DNA from: CAYRDC01 sp964422925
GTDB taxonomy: Bacteria > Bacteroidota > Bacteroidia > Chitinophagales > S012-47
Direction: 5' to 3'
Assembly: GCA_964422925.1 (NCBI GenBank)
Contig: CAYRDC010000014.1
Span: forward strand, 3,532 to 67,531
DNA: 64,000 nt
Position 1 is the stretch's first letter; each line of letters starts with the position of its first letter. Shown here in pieces: positions 8,750 through 17,811 of the stretch. The notes under the pieces are model-generated. The model searched no databases. It was not told where the DNA came from and saw only the letters and a list, made by a program, of their open reading frames with translations. Both the position numbers and the translations under genes were made by a program.

Positions 8750-10111
8750 GTGGAGATCACTCAAGAGGCTTTAGAAGCAAATAATGTAGCCATTACTATT
8801 CAACTGGCTCCGGAAGACTACCAACCCGGAGTGGAAAAAGGAATCCGCCAGTATGCCCGGAAAGCCAATTTGCCCGGATTCCGGAAAGGTAAAGTACCCA
8901 AGGGGGTTATTAAAAAAATGTTTGGCCGGCAGATCCTGGCCGATGAACTGACCCGCCTCGTAAAAGAAAATCTGTCAAAATACCTCAAAGAACAGCAGTT
9001 TCAAATCTTGGGGGACCCCATTCCGGCAAATGATCATGCCCCCGGCCTGGATGTTTATGCCGAAAAAACCTATGACTTCACCTATGAAATCGGGCTGGAG
9101 CCGGAGTTTGAGCTGTCTGTGCTCAATCCAAAAACCAAAGTCACGCGTTATGAAGTGACGGTGGACGATAAGCTGCTGGATGAAGAAATCGGCCGCTTGC
9201 AAAAGCGTTTTGGCGATAATATCGAAACCGACAAACCTACTGAAGAAGATTTGGTCCAGGTCGAATTCATTGAATTGGATGAAACCGGCCAGCTCAGGGA
9301 GAGCGGGGTACGCACCGAAAGCACTTTCCCGGTAGACAGCCTCCGCCCCAAAAAGCTGATGAAACAGGTACTGGATATGGCCAAAGGAGACAGCCTGGAA
9401 ATTAACCTTTTCAAAGCTTTCGACCAGGACCGGGAAACCATAGGCAGGCTCCGGCTTAACCTGGAAGGAGAAGCACTCGATAAAGTAGGCGAAAACTTCC
9501 GGATGAAAATCATTGCCTTCCGGCATTTCACCGAGGCACCCCTCGAACAGGCACTGTTTGACAAAGTTTATGGAGAAGGCCAGGTGAAAAGTGAAGAAGA
9601 ATTCAGGAACCAGATCCGCGAAGAACTGACTTCCATGCTGGCCAATGAAAGCGAGGTCCTGCTCAATTCCGATATCGTCAAACTGCTGATCGATACAACA
9701 GAAATGCAAATTCCCGAAGGGTTTATGAAACGCTGGCTGAAAGAAACCAGCGAACAGCCCCTGGATGATACCAATCTGGAAAATGAATTCGAACCCTTCA
9801 TCCGCAACCTGAAATGGAGCCTTATCGTCAATAAAATAGTGAAGGAACAGGGAATCGACATTACGCGCGAGGAACTGGAAGGCCGGACCAAAGAACTCTT
9901 AAAGCTGCAATACGGTTTTAAAGATGACACCGAAGAGGCAAAAAACCAGTTGGACCAGATCGCGCATTCCCTCATGCACAATGAAGAACATGTAAACCGG
10001 ACATATAAAAACCTGCGGGACGCCCGCCTGTTCGAATACCTGAAACAAACCCTGACAATTAAAACGAAAAAAGTCAGCTACAAGCAGTTTAAGGAAATCA
10101 ACGAATCATAA
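8750..10111 (+). CDS. tig: Trigger factor, ribosome-associated chaperone and peptidyl-prolyl isomerase
   Basis: Binds the ribosome exit tunnel (L23) and holds nascent chains. The N-terminal ribosome-binding domain has the signature GFRKGKVPKGVIKK (about residues 43-56). A PPIase-like middle domain, from about residue 160, looks divergent, as usual in Bacteroidota. A long helical C-terminal chaperone domain follows. At 453 residues it is of normal length. The start is GTG 8750; no ATG lies nearby in frame that would keep the conserved N-terminus. It heads the tig-clpP-clpX set, with clpP starting about 50 nt downstream. Confidence 0.95.
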   Translation: MEITQEALEANNVAITIQLAPEDYQPGVEKGIRQYARKANLPGFRKGKVPKGVIKKMFGRQILADELTRLVKENLSKYLKEQQFQILGDPIPANDHAPGLDVYAEKTYDFTYEIGLEPEFELSVLNPKTKVTRYEVTVDDKLLDEEIGRLQKRFGDNIETDKPTEEDLVQVEFIELDETGQLRESGVRTESTFPVDSLRPKKLMKQVLDMAKGDSLEINLFKAFDQDRETIGRLRLNLEGEALDKVGENFRMKIIAFRHFTEAPLEQALFDKVYGEGQVKSEEEFRNQIREELTSMLANESEVLLNSDIVKLLIDTTEMQIPEGFMKRWLKETSEQPLDDTNLENEFEPFIRNLKWSLIVNKIVKEQGIDITREELEGRTKELLKLQYGFKDDTEEAKNQLDQIAHSLMHNEEHVNRTYKNLRDARLFEYLKQTLTIKTKKVSYKQFKEINES

Positions 10112-10162
10112 GTAACAAAACCCCCTGAAATCAGTAAGAAACTAATTAAATACATTGTAAGA

Positions 10163-10840
10163 ATGAAAGGAGAAGAGTTTAAAAAATATGCGAAGGGGCA
10201 ACACGGCCTCAGCAGCATGCGCCTGGAACACTATCTCGAATCGGTCTATGCCCCCTACAAAGGGATGACACCATACATCATTGAAGAAAGGCAGATGAAT
10301 ATCACTCCTTTAGATGTATTCAGCCGCCTGATGATGGACAGGATTATTTTTTTAGGCACGGGCATAGACGACTATGTAGCCAACATTATCCAGGCCCAGT
10401 TGCTTTTTCTTGAATCAACGGATGCGAAAAGAGACATCCAGATTTACATCAACAGCCCGGGAGGAATGGTCTATGCGGGATTAGGCATTTATGACACCAT
10501 GCAATATATCGGACCGGACGTGGCTACCATTTGCACCGGCATGGCTGCCAGCATGGCCGCTATTTTGCTATGTGCAGGTACGAAAGGAAAACGTACAGCC
10601 CTGAAACACAGCCGGATAATGATCCACCAGCCATTGGGAGGCGTCCAGGGGCAGGCCAGCGATATCGAAATTACCTACAACGAAATTACCAAGGTTAAAA
10701 ATGAATTGTATAATATTTTAAGCAAGCATACAGGTAAGGAAATCAAAAAAATTGAAAAAGACGCTGACCGCGATTTCTGGATGCGCGCTGAAGAAGCACA
10801 GAAATACGGGATGATCGATGAAGTCCTCGCAAAAAATTAA
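10163..10840 (+). CDS. clpP: ATP-dependent Clp protease, proteolytic subunit
   Basis: Serine protease subunit of the ClpXP/ClpAP machine. The nucleophile is Ser130 in GMAASMAAIL, the catalytic His is in MIHQPLGG (about residue 155), and the Asp lies about 50 residues further on. The N-terminus is roughly 30 residues longer than the classical E. coli mature form, which may be a propeptide or an extended axial loop. clpX starts 9 nt downstream, so the two are surely cotranscribed. Confidence 0.97.
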   Translation: MKGEEFKKYAKGQHGLSSMRLEHYLESVYAPYKGMTPYIIEERQMNITPLDVFSRLMMDRIIFLGTGIDDYVANIIQAQLLFLESTDAKRDIQIYINSPGGMVYAGLGIYDTMQYIGPDVATICTGMAASMAAILLCAGTKGKRTALKHSRIMIHQPLGGVQGQASDIEITYNEITKVKNELYNILSKHTGKEIKKIEKDADRDFWMRAEEAQKYGMIDEVLAKN

Positions 10841-10849
10841 TATTCCACT

Positions 10850-12082
10850 ATGAGCAGTCACCTTGACCAAAAATGTTCATTCTGCGGTAAGGGAAAGGAC
10901 GAAGTTCTTATCCTTATTGCCGGTATAAACGGGTACATCTGTGAAAATTGTGTGAACCAGGCCGAGCTGATTATCCAGGAAGAACTCCAGCACAGCCACG
11001 ATACCTCCTTCTCGGTTACCAATCACATGAAACCCAAAGAGGTTAAGGCATTCCTTGACCAGTACGTCATAGGCCAGGAGGAAGCCAAGAAGGTAATTTC
11101 AGTGGCCGTGTATAACCATTACAAACGCTTGCAACACAAGACAACGGATGATGTGGAAATTGAAAAATCCAATATCCTCATGGTTGGCGAAACAGGAACC
11201 GGAAAAACCCTGCTGGCCAGAACTATTGCCCGTTTTCTCAATGTGCCTTTTACCATAGTGGATGCTACCGTTTTTACAGAAGCCGGATATGTAGGCGAAG
11301 ATGTGGAAAGCATACTCACCAGGCTGCTGCAGGTAAGCAATTATGATGTACGAGCCGCTGAAAGAGGCATTGTGTACATCGATGAAATTGATAAAATAGC
11401 ACGAAAGAACAGCAATCCGTCTATCACGCGGGACGTTTCCGGGGAAGGTGTTCAGCAATCCCTGCTAAAAATGCTGGAAGGAACTGATGTGCAAGTGCCT
11501 CCCCAGGGAGGGCGCAAGCATCCGGAACAAAAAATGGTGAAAGTAAACACCAAGAATATCCTCTTTATCTGCGGTGGGGCTTTTGACGGAATCGAACAGA
11601 TCATTGCCCGTAGAATGCAAACCCAATTGATCGGGTACAATAAAAATCTTAAAACGGATGGGCCTGCCGATAAAGAAAACCTGCTGCGTTATGTCAGCCC
11701 TATGGATATCCGGCAATATGGATTAATTCCAGAACTGATCGGGCGGCTTCCCGTGCTTACTCACCTGGATCCACTCGACCGGGGCGCTTTGCGGTCCATA
11801 CTTACTGAACCCAAAAACGCCCTGGTTAAACAATATCAGAAACTGATGGAACTGGAAGGGATAAAATTATCCTTCACCAAAAAGGCTCTGGACTTTATGG
11901 TGGAAAAAGCCATCGAATTTAAACTGGGCGCCCGGGGCCTGCGTTCTATCTGCGAAGCCATTATGACAGACGCTATGTTTGAAATCCCTTCAGAAAAAAA
12001 CGTGGAGGAACTGGTTATTACCCTCGACTATGCCCGCAAAAAACTCTCCCGGGATAAACTGCGGCAGCTGAAAGCTGCCTGA
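10850..12082 (+). CDS. clpX: ATP-dependent Clp protease, ATP-binding subunit ClpX
   Basis: AAA+ unfoldase that feeds substrates into ClpP. An N-terminal zinc-binding domain has two Cys pairs (CSFC at about 9-12 and CENC at about 31-34). Walker A is GETGTGKT (113-120), Walker B is IVYIDEIDKIA, and the pore loop contains GYVGEDVE. The C-terminal small domain ends normally at 410 residues. It follows clpP by 9 nt, and its message ends at a strong hairpin at 12129-12156. Confidence 0.97.
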   Translation: MSSHLDQKCSFCGKGKDEVLILIAGINGYICENCVNQAELIIQEELQHSHDTSFSVTNHMKPKEVKAFLDQYVIGQEEAKKVISVAVYNHYKRLQHKTTDDVEIEKSNILMVGETGTGKTLLARTIARFLNVPFTIVDATVFTEAGYVGEDVESILTRLLQVSNYDVRAAERGIVYIDEIDKIARKNSNPSITRDVSGEGVQQSLLKMLEGTDVQVPPQGGRKHPEQKMVKVNTKNILFICGGAFDGIEQIIARRMQTQLIGYNKNLKTDGPADKENLLRYVSPMDIRQYGLIPELIGRLPVLTHLDPLDRGALRSILTEPKNALVKQYQKLMELEGIKLSFTKKALDFMVEKAIEFKLGARGLRSICEAIMTDAMFEIPSEKNVEELVITLDYARKKLSRDKLRQLKAA

Positions 12083-12128
12083 TGGCATGCGGCTTATCCC
12101 CGGATCTTTTGTAAAACCGGAATAAAAA

Positions 12129-12156
12129 AAAATCCATTGCGGTTGCAATGGATTTT
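12129..12156. terminator. Bidirectional hairpin terminator between clpX and the small ORF
   Basis: A perfect 12-bp stem, AAAATCCATTGC / GCAATGGATTTT with loop GGTT, has A-rich flanks on the left and T residues on the right. It lies between convergent genes and can end transcription from both sides. Confidence 0.8.
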
Positions 12157-12192
12157 CAGTTTCCTGTCCGGTTATCTTCTCTATGCCTGGGT

Positions 12193-12348
12193 TTACAACT
12201 CATCAATGTCCACTACAACCGTATGCACGGCATTGTCGGCCGTATTGATGTGCACAGGATTCCCGTCATTGTTCACAGAATAGGTTTGCACGTTGGAAGC
12301 ACCAGTGAAGATTCCGATGTTCATCAAGATTGCAAGCAAAATTCCCAT
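12193..12348 (-). CDS. Small hypothetical protein of 51 residues with hydrophobic N-terminus
   Basis: A small frame from ATG 12348 to TAA 12193; an in-frame TGA lies just upstream of the ATG, so this is the only start. The first 16 residues are hydrophobic (ILLAILMNIGIF) but lack the basic residues of a normal signal peptide. The rest is polar, rich in N, V, T and D, and ends DIDEL. It reads toward clpX and ends about 37 nt before the shared hairpin terminator, which supports it being expressed. I do not recognise a family. It could be a membrane-anchored micro-protein or a chance frame. Confidence 0.4.
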   Translation of the reverse strand: MGILLAILMNIGIFTGASNVQTYSVNNDGNPVHINTADNAVHTVVVDIDEL

Positions 12349-12759
12349 GATTCAAGGTTTTAGGTTAAGAAATAAAGCAAGTGTGTAAATTTTACAACCT
12401 AAAGGTAGGGCACTCTACAGGTAAGAAAATGTTCAGAAAACGCGAAAATGTGACATGGGAAATTCCCTCCCAACTGAGAAGAAAAATTTTAAGACATTGT
12501 TTTTCAATGTCTTAGGGGCATTTGTCCCGAAGGGTATTTTGAAAAATGTGACTGAAAAATCACGCAATATGTCAAAATATTCCTACATAAAAGGGTATTT
12601 TATTGATCCATTCTTCATTCACTCAGGTCAAAAATAGTCCTGTCCGCTCATTAGTTTTCTACCTTTTTGCGCGAATATGTGACCATACAAATCCGGGGTT
12701 TTTTTCCGATCTTTACCATCAATCGGCTTACAGTAAGCTGTTAATCAATCATTTAGAAA
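12349..12759. other. AT-rich intergenic region with one strong hairpin
   Basis: About 410 nt lie between the divergent small ORF and the 500-residue protein gene. It contains a perfect 10-bp hairpin (12490-12514) and several short inverted repeats (for example GTGA...TCAC at about 12550). Two imperfect -7 boxes are present: TACCTTTA on the minus strand at 12400-12407, and TACCTTTT on the plus strand at about 12660. I see no RNA gene that I can name. Confidence 0.5.
12490..12514. repeat. Perfect inverted repeat/hairpin
   Basis: TAAGACATTG, loop TTTTT, CAATGTCTTA: a 10-bp perfect stem about 245 nt before the next plus-strand start. On the minus strand it is followed by an A/T-rich tract, but no gene ends here, so it may be an operator or leader structure rather than a terminator. 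Confidence 0.5.
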
Positions 12760-14262
12760 ATGAAGTACCTGCAGGAATTGGTCAGAATTGTGACTCGGAA
12801 GCGAATTACCAAAGTGGAACTTCTGGATGAAGAAGAAATGAGAGATGAAAAATCGCTTTACAAACAATTCTATGAAGGGATTGCCAGCGGGGCATTTAAA
12901 AACGATAATGAAGCCGCTGAATTCTTCTATGGCGCCACTTCCACTGATCCTAATTACCGGAAACTAAAATCAAGATTCCGGAAAAGGCTTATGAACAATC
13001 TGTTTTACCTCGACATAAATGATCCGTCATTTTCAGAATACCATAGCGCTTTCTATACTGTTAACAAAAATTTTGCGCTTGGGAAAATATTACTGAGTAG
13101 CGGGGCTAGAAATACTTTTTTAAAAATTGCAAAGTCTACTTTGGCGTTAAGCCTAAAGTATGAATTTCACAATATTTCAGTATTGATTTTAAGAGATATT
13201 CTAGCTCACTTTATATTGTTGCGAGATCAAAAAACATATGACAAGTATTATGAACTATTCATTGATCAGAAGAAAAAATTAGATGTCGAACTTGAAGCTG
13301 AACTTGCTTACAATTACTTATCTCTAAAAGCCCTTAAACAAAATCTTACACTAGAAGAAGAAAAAAAAGCAGAATCTATTTATAAAAAAGTGCAGAACTT
13401 TAAGAAAGAATTTCAAGCCTATCACATTTTTTATCTATGCTCCTTAGCTGAATATTTCTATCTGCACATTCATAAACAATTCAATGACATACTAATATTA
13501 TGTGATGAAGCCACCGAATATTTTGAAAACCATCCGGTCATAAAACCGGAAATCAGAATGTCCATATTCCTGATTATTAAAATCGAAACATTACTCAACA
13601 TCCGGGAATTCAAGGATATTGACGAACTGGTAGAAAGGGCACAAAGATATTTTAGAAAGGGCTCCAACAACTGGATGATATTCAATGAATACTATTTTCT
13701 GCTTTCGATGAACACCGGCAATTACGAAACAGCCATGGACATATACCAGGTGGTTACCGGGAATGAGCGGTTTGGCATGCAGCCGGAAATCAGGAAAGAA
13801 AAATGGAAATTATATGAGGCCTACCTGCATTATGCCCTGGAAACGGCAGGATACAGTCCTGAGGAACTGGAGCAAAGGGGTTTGCGTAAATTCCGCCTGA
13901 TGCGTTTTCTGAATGATGTGCCCACCTTTTCCAAAGATAAAGCCGGTTCCAATACGGCCATACTTATAATCCAGATCATGTGGTTGCTGAAGCAAGGCAA
14001 TTATTCGAGCATTATTGACAAGGCCGAATCGCTGCGAATTTACAACTACCGCTACCTGAAAAAACTTGACAATAAACGTCCGTTTACTTTTATAAAAATG
14101 CTACTGTTAGCTGAGGCAAAGTCATTCAACCGAAGAAGAACCCGTGGCTTAACAGACAAAATGTATGAATCGCTGAAGGAAAGGGGAAACACCTATTATT
14201 CCGAATGGGAGATCCTTCCCTACGAATTATTATGGGAGCATATTATGGAAAAAATGACCTGA
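12760..14262 (+). CDS. Hypothetical all-helical protein, TPR-like, unknown function
   Basis: A 500-residue protein without signal peptide or membrane segment. An N-terminal block with GIASGAFKNDNEAAEFFYG, then LKSRFRKRLMNNLFYLD, is followed by repeated amphipathic helices spaced like TPR or related solenoid units. No catalytic motif is visible. The middle of the gene (about 13080-13500) is much richer in A/T, and uses more A/T-ending codons, than its two ends or the neighbours. That may mark relaxed constraint or foreign origin. It converges with ribE, with 10 nt between the stop codons. A scaffold or protein-interaction role is a guess from the fold only. Confidence 0.75.
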   Translation: MKYLQELVRIVTRKRITKVELLDEEEMRDEKSLYKQFYEGIASGAFKNDNEAAEFFYGATSTDPNYRKLKSRFRKRLMNNLFYLDINDPSFSEYHSAFYTVNKNFALGKILLSSGARNTFLKIAKSTLALSLKYEFHNISVLILRDILAHFILLRDQKTYDKYYELFIDQKKKLDVELEAELAYNYLSLKALKQNLTLEEEKKAESIYKKVQNFKKEFQAYHIFYLCSLAEYFYLHIHKQFNDILILCDEATEYFENHPVIKPEIRMSIFLIIKIETLLNIREFKDIDELVERAQRYFRKGSNNWMIFNEYYFLLSMNTGNYETAMDIYQVVTGNERFGMQPEIRKEKWKLYEAYLHYALETAGYSPEELEQRGLRKFRLMRFLNDVPTFSKDKAGSNTAILIIQIMWLLKQGNYSSIIDKAESLRIYNYRYLKKLDNKRPFTFIKMLLLAEAKSFNRRRTRGLTDKMYESLKERGNTYYSEWEILPYELLWEHIMEKMT

Positions 14263-14272
14263 ACGCCAATCC

Positions 14273-14890
14273 TTATCCGGATTTTCTTTTCTCCAGTTCG
14301 TTGCGGTAGCCCTCAAAATACCGGGCAAAATATTTCCCGAGGATATCAAATTCCACATTCACCCAATCCCCGGGTTTTAACAGCCCAAAATTGGTATGTT
14401 CAAAAGTATAGGGTATGATGGCCACGGAAAATTTGCCCCTTTCCGGTTCAACCAGGGTCAGGCTTACTCCGTTCAGGCAGATACTGCCTTTGTCAATCAG
14501 GACAACCCCATCCGGCAGTTCGCAGGAAAAATGAAAATACCAGCTGCCCTCCAGGGTATCGATAGCGGTACATTCCGCGATGGTATCCACATGACCCTGG
14601 ACAAAATGCCCGTCTACCCGGTCTTCGAGCCTGAGGGATCTTTCCAGGTTTATCTTGTCACCAGGCTTTAAATACTTCAGGTTGGAACGTTGCAGGGTTT
14701 CATAAACGGCTGTCACCCGGTGGGTATCCCATTCCACATCTTCCACGGTAAGACAGGCCCCGTTGTGTGATACACTCTGGTCTATTTTAAAATCCCGGGA
14801 AATGGATGATTCTATAAAAAAAACCAAATTATCTCCGGATGATTCAATGGCCTTAACTGTACCCATGGTTTCCACGATACCGGTAAACAT
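14273..14890 (-). CDS. ribE: Riboflavin synthase, alpha subunit
   Basis: Dismutates two 6,7-dimethyl-8-ribityllumazine molecules into riboflavin. The 205-residue protein shows the internal duplication of two lumazine-binding barrels. It begins with the invariant MFTGIVE, has CLTVEDV and SLRLEDRVDGHFVQGHVD in the first half, and NGVSLTLVE plus ETYxxTNLG-like sequence (YTFEHTNFG) in the second. It starts only 6 nt after the stop of the large T9SS protein gene, so it may be read from that transcript. The other riboflavin genes are not in the window. Confidence 0.95.
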   Translation of the reverse strand: MFTGIVETMGTVKAIESSGDNLVFFIESSISRDFKIDQSVSHNGACLTVEDVEWDTHRVTAVYETLQRSNLKYLKPGDKINLERSLRLEDRVDGHFVQGHVDTIAECTAIDTLEGSWYFHFSCELPDGVVLIDKGSICLNGVSLTLVEPERGKFSVAIIPYTFEHTNFGLLKPGDWVNVEFDILGKYFARYFEGYRNELEKRKSG

Positions 14891-14896
14891 GGCTGT

Positions 14897-17644
14897 TTAT
14901 TTTGTTCCACGAATCAGGTGAATATAACCGCTTAAAGGCTCCGGAAGTTTTTGAATACCGCTTAACCGGATCTCGTATACATCGCAAACATAGTAAAACA
15001 CCCCGTCATTCAGCGGTTCCCCGGTATTGATATCGGTTCCGTCCCAATGTATATCCGGGTCATTGGTTTGCCAGACAAGGTTACCCCAGCGGTTGAAAAT
15101 CTTAATATCAATATGATCCACAAAATAATACGGCTTGAACGGCCGGAATTCATCATTGGCTCCGTCCCCGTTGGGCGTAAATACATTCGGAAGGTGATAC
15201 AGCGGGCAGTTGTCAAGGCAAATTTCATTGCTGGAAACACTCTCATTCTGGAAAGAATCCACAGCGGTCACTACATAACAGCCCGCCAGGGAATTCAACC
15301 CGCTGTGCAGGTAAAAGGTATCGGTGGCTGATAACAGCGTATCCAGCAAGGCGTAGGGCTGGTCCGGAGTAGGCCGGTAATAAATGCGATAACCCATTAC
15401 ATCGGCTCCGCAATCCGCGGCCGGCCTGTTCCAGGTAAGCAGGTTGTACAAATTATCCGGATTCAGTCCCAGGCTCACATCATCGCACCCATTGGTAACC
15501 GTTAATTTCGGGGCGCAAGGGGCCGTAGTATCCACGGCAAAAGCGCACATGGTTTCCGACCGGTTGATCAGTGGTTCCGGGATATCCGGGTTGGAATAGG
15601 TGCCGTAGGCTTTGATCCTGTAGCAATATTCCTTGCCGTACACCACATTATAATCGTTGTAAAATTTTTGCGTGGTGGTAGCAATGCTATCGAAAACACC
15701 GGGATTCAGGATATCTTCTTTATAGACCACATACTGGTAATTGTACCAGGGCACGTTATGATCCCATTTCAATTCCAGGTGGCTGCCGGAAGAAGTCACG
15801 GCAAGATATATGGAAGAAGCATTCTCAGCCGAACCTACTTCATAAAAATTTCCCTGTATATCTGTAGCATAAAAGCGAAGTAAATAGTTGTACGGCTGGT
15901 CCAGTGTATTAAGCCCGACATCCGTAAAGGAATCTATGCCCAAGCCGGAGAAGGAAGAAGCGGTGGTTTGAAACACCAGGGTACCGGGCCCTGAGACTAC
16001 ATAATTATCAAACCGGTATAATTCATATTTGTATGGAGCCGGATTAATGAGTGTATCCAGGGCTGCGGGATCCGGCTTCATCCAGCGGACTTTAATGATT
16101 CCGGCCGTCTGGTCTGTCAGTTCCACATCTACATGGGTAATGACGGGCACATCCCGGGGCATTTCCACGCAGGATTCATTAGATGGCAGGCTGGCTACAT
16201 TGTTATAGGGAAAACCGGCCACTGTAGTATCGGCAAATTCAGCCACCACCCGGTAGCTGTAGACAATTCCGCTGTTCACGTTCAAGTCAGTAAAGCTGTA
16301 TGCCTTAATGGGTGTCGGGCCGGAAATCCTGGTATATCCCAGCCCGTACATCCCTGCCTGGCAGGTATCCAGGACCAGCGAATCACATCCCCGTTTTCTC
16401 CAGACCGAGAAGCCCAAAAATTTATCGGAGTTTTCGCAGGGGTAAGGGCTATCCCAACTCAAATCCACCTGGTTTCCATTGGGTACAGCCACCAGGTTTT
16501 GCGGAGCAGGCGCCACTACGCGAATTACCCATGTCTCAATATCGACATAAGGTTGCGGGCCATTGGGGCCGTTGTAATTATCCTGTGCCTTGAACACTAT
16601 GGTGTATATCTGTGGCCTGATATGATCGCATGTTGTTTGCCAGTCAAAGATTCCGGTTACCGGGTTGGCGGGGCTGTTGGTGGTAAAAGTAGCCGGGTTT
16701 ACATTGACAAAGAATGGTCCTCCCTGCGCGGTTAAGGTTACTTTTTGCTTTATGGGCAATACATCCGGGTCAGAAGCTGTTATCACTTTATGCAATAGGG
16801 CCCCGGCAATTATACAGGTATCGTTCACTTTGCTTAGGACCGGAGGATGGTTTGGATTGTCGATAACAATTATCTGCATATCCCGGATTAATGACCCGAT
16901 GAACTTTCCTTCCCTGAATTCCCTGACCAGGATGGCAATATTGTAGATGCCAATGGCCTGGGCCACATTCCAGGTTAGTTCTCCGGTTTGCGGGTCAATG
17001 GACAATATATCCGGATTGGTAATCTGGTGCACGGCATCATAAGGCCAGGTATATCCGGGTACATTGGTATTGGGGTCCTGCATGGGCGGGCGCAGGGAAA
17101 AAACGAGGCTGTCTCCGTCCGGATCGTACGCGGCAGGATTATGGATAAAAATGTTTCCGGTGGCCGCAAAATCAATGGGAGAGGAAAGCAAAATAGGGGA
17201 ACTGTTATAACCGACAAATTGCGGATCGGTTATAAACAGCGTATCTTCAATATAAAAGGGCACGTTTACCGAGTTGGTTATATTGCTGATGCCGTCAATA
17301 CGCATCGGGTCGCGCATCGTCAACCGGTAGCAGCCTGGCCCGGGAAACGTGAAGGAATCGTGTGTGTATTCGTTTCGTTGAATTCCCCCGCCTACCGGGA
17401 TAATCACATCTCTATCAATGGTAATGCTGGTAATCAAATTACCGCTTCCACATTCTATAATATCCAGGGTTAGGGAATCCCGGTCGGCCGGGGAGGCTGA
17501 TTCTGTATAAGTTACAATGGTAAACTCATAGGTAGGCGCTATACCGGGCAGGTGCCGGTAGCGGATCTCTCCTGCCCTGTTATGCGTGGCATGCAGGGAA
17601 AAGGCCAGAGAAAGTACTATTAGAAGAGGTATAAGTTTTTTCAT
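14897..17644 (-). CDS. Large secreted protein with fibronectin III-like repeats and gliding-motility (T9SS type B) C-terminal domain
   Basis: A 915-residue protein with a clear signal peptide (MKKLIPLLIVLSLAFSLHA). The N-terminal third resembles cadherin/Ig-like modules (DPDGDSLVFSLRPP, QTGELTWN). The middle has several fibronectin III-like units with Y-x-Y-R-V/I patterns. The last 90 residues match the gliding motility-associated domain: LPNVFTPNGDGANDEFRP, then IKIFNRWGNLVWQT and DGVFYYVCDV. That domain targets cargo to the type IX secretion system, so the protein should be released or displayed on the surface. No enzymatic motif is visible, and adhesion is the likely role. No T9SS machinery genes lie nearby. 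Confidence 0.88.
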   Translation of the reverse strand: MKKLIPLLIVLSLAFSLHATHNRAGEIRYRHLPGIAPTYEFTIVTYTESASPADRDSLTLDIIECGSGNLITSITIDRDVIIPVGGGIQRNEYTHDSFTFPGPGCYRLTMRDPMRIDGISNITNSVNVPFYIEDTLFITDPQFVGYNSSPILLSSPIDFAATGNIFIHNPAAYDPDGDSLVFSLRPPMQDPNTNVPGYTWPYDAVHQITNPDILSIDPQTGELTWNVAQAIGIYNIAILVREFREGKFIGSLIRDMQIIVIDNPNHPPVLSKVNDTCIIAGALLHKVITASDPDVLPIKQKVTLTAQGGPFFVNVNPATFTTNSPANPVTGIFDWQTTCDHIRPQIYTIVFKAQDNYNGPNGPQPYVDIETWVIRVVAPAPQNLVAVPNGNQVDLSWDSPYPCENSDKFLGFSVWRKRGCDSLVLDTCQAGMYGLGYTRISGPTPIKAYSFTDLNVNSGIVYSYRVVAEFADTTVAGFPYNNVASLPSNESCVEMPRDVPVITHVDVELTDQTAGIIKVRWMKPDPAALDTLINPAPYKYELYRFDNYVVSGPGTLVFQTTASSFSGLGIDSFTDVGLNTLDQPYNYLLRFYATDIQGNFYEVGSAENASSIYLAVTSSGSHLELKWDHNVPWYNYQYVVYKEDILNPGVFDSIATTTQKFYNDYNVVYGKEYCYRIKAYGTYSNPDIPEPLINRSETMCAFAVDTTAPCAPKLTVTNGCDDVSLGLNPDNLYNLLTWNRPAADCGADVMGYRIYYRPTPDQPYALLDTLLSATDTFYLHSGLNSLAGCYVVTAVDSFQNESVSSNEICLDNCPLYHLPNVFTPNGDGANDEFRPFKPYYFVDHIDIKIFNRWGNLVWQTNDPDIHWDGTDINTGEPLNDGVFYYVCDVYEIRLSGIQKLPEPLSGYIHLIRGTK

Positions 17645-17760
17645 CTGGTTGTATAGCGAGTGACCTGCAATTTACAAATTCTGGCAGGGTGTATGGTTTT
17701 ATTAACGTCAAAAGCCAGTGAAAAATATCCTTAAAATGTCAATCTCCACCGCAAGCCATT

Positions 17761-17782
17761 AAAAAACGGGGCTTTGCCCCGT
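17761..17782 (-). terminator. Rho-independent terminator after sdhB
   Basis: On the minus strand ACGGGGC, loop AAA, GCCCCGT runs directly into a T tract. It lies 30 nt after the sdhB stop and ends the sdhCAB operon. Confidence 0.85.
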
Positions 17783-17811
17783 CAACTTTTGTCAGAATCA
17801 GCCAATGTCTT

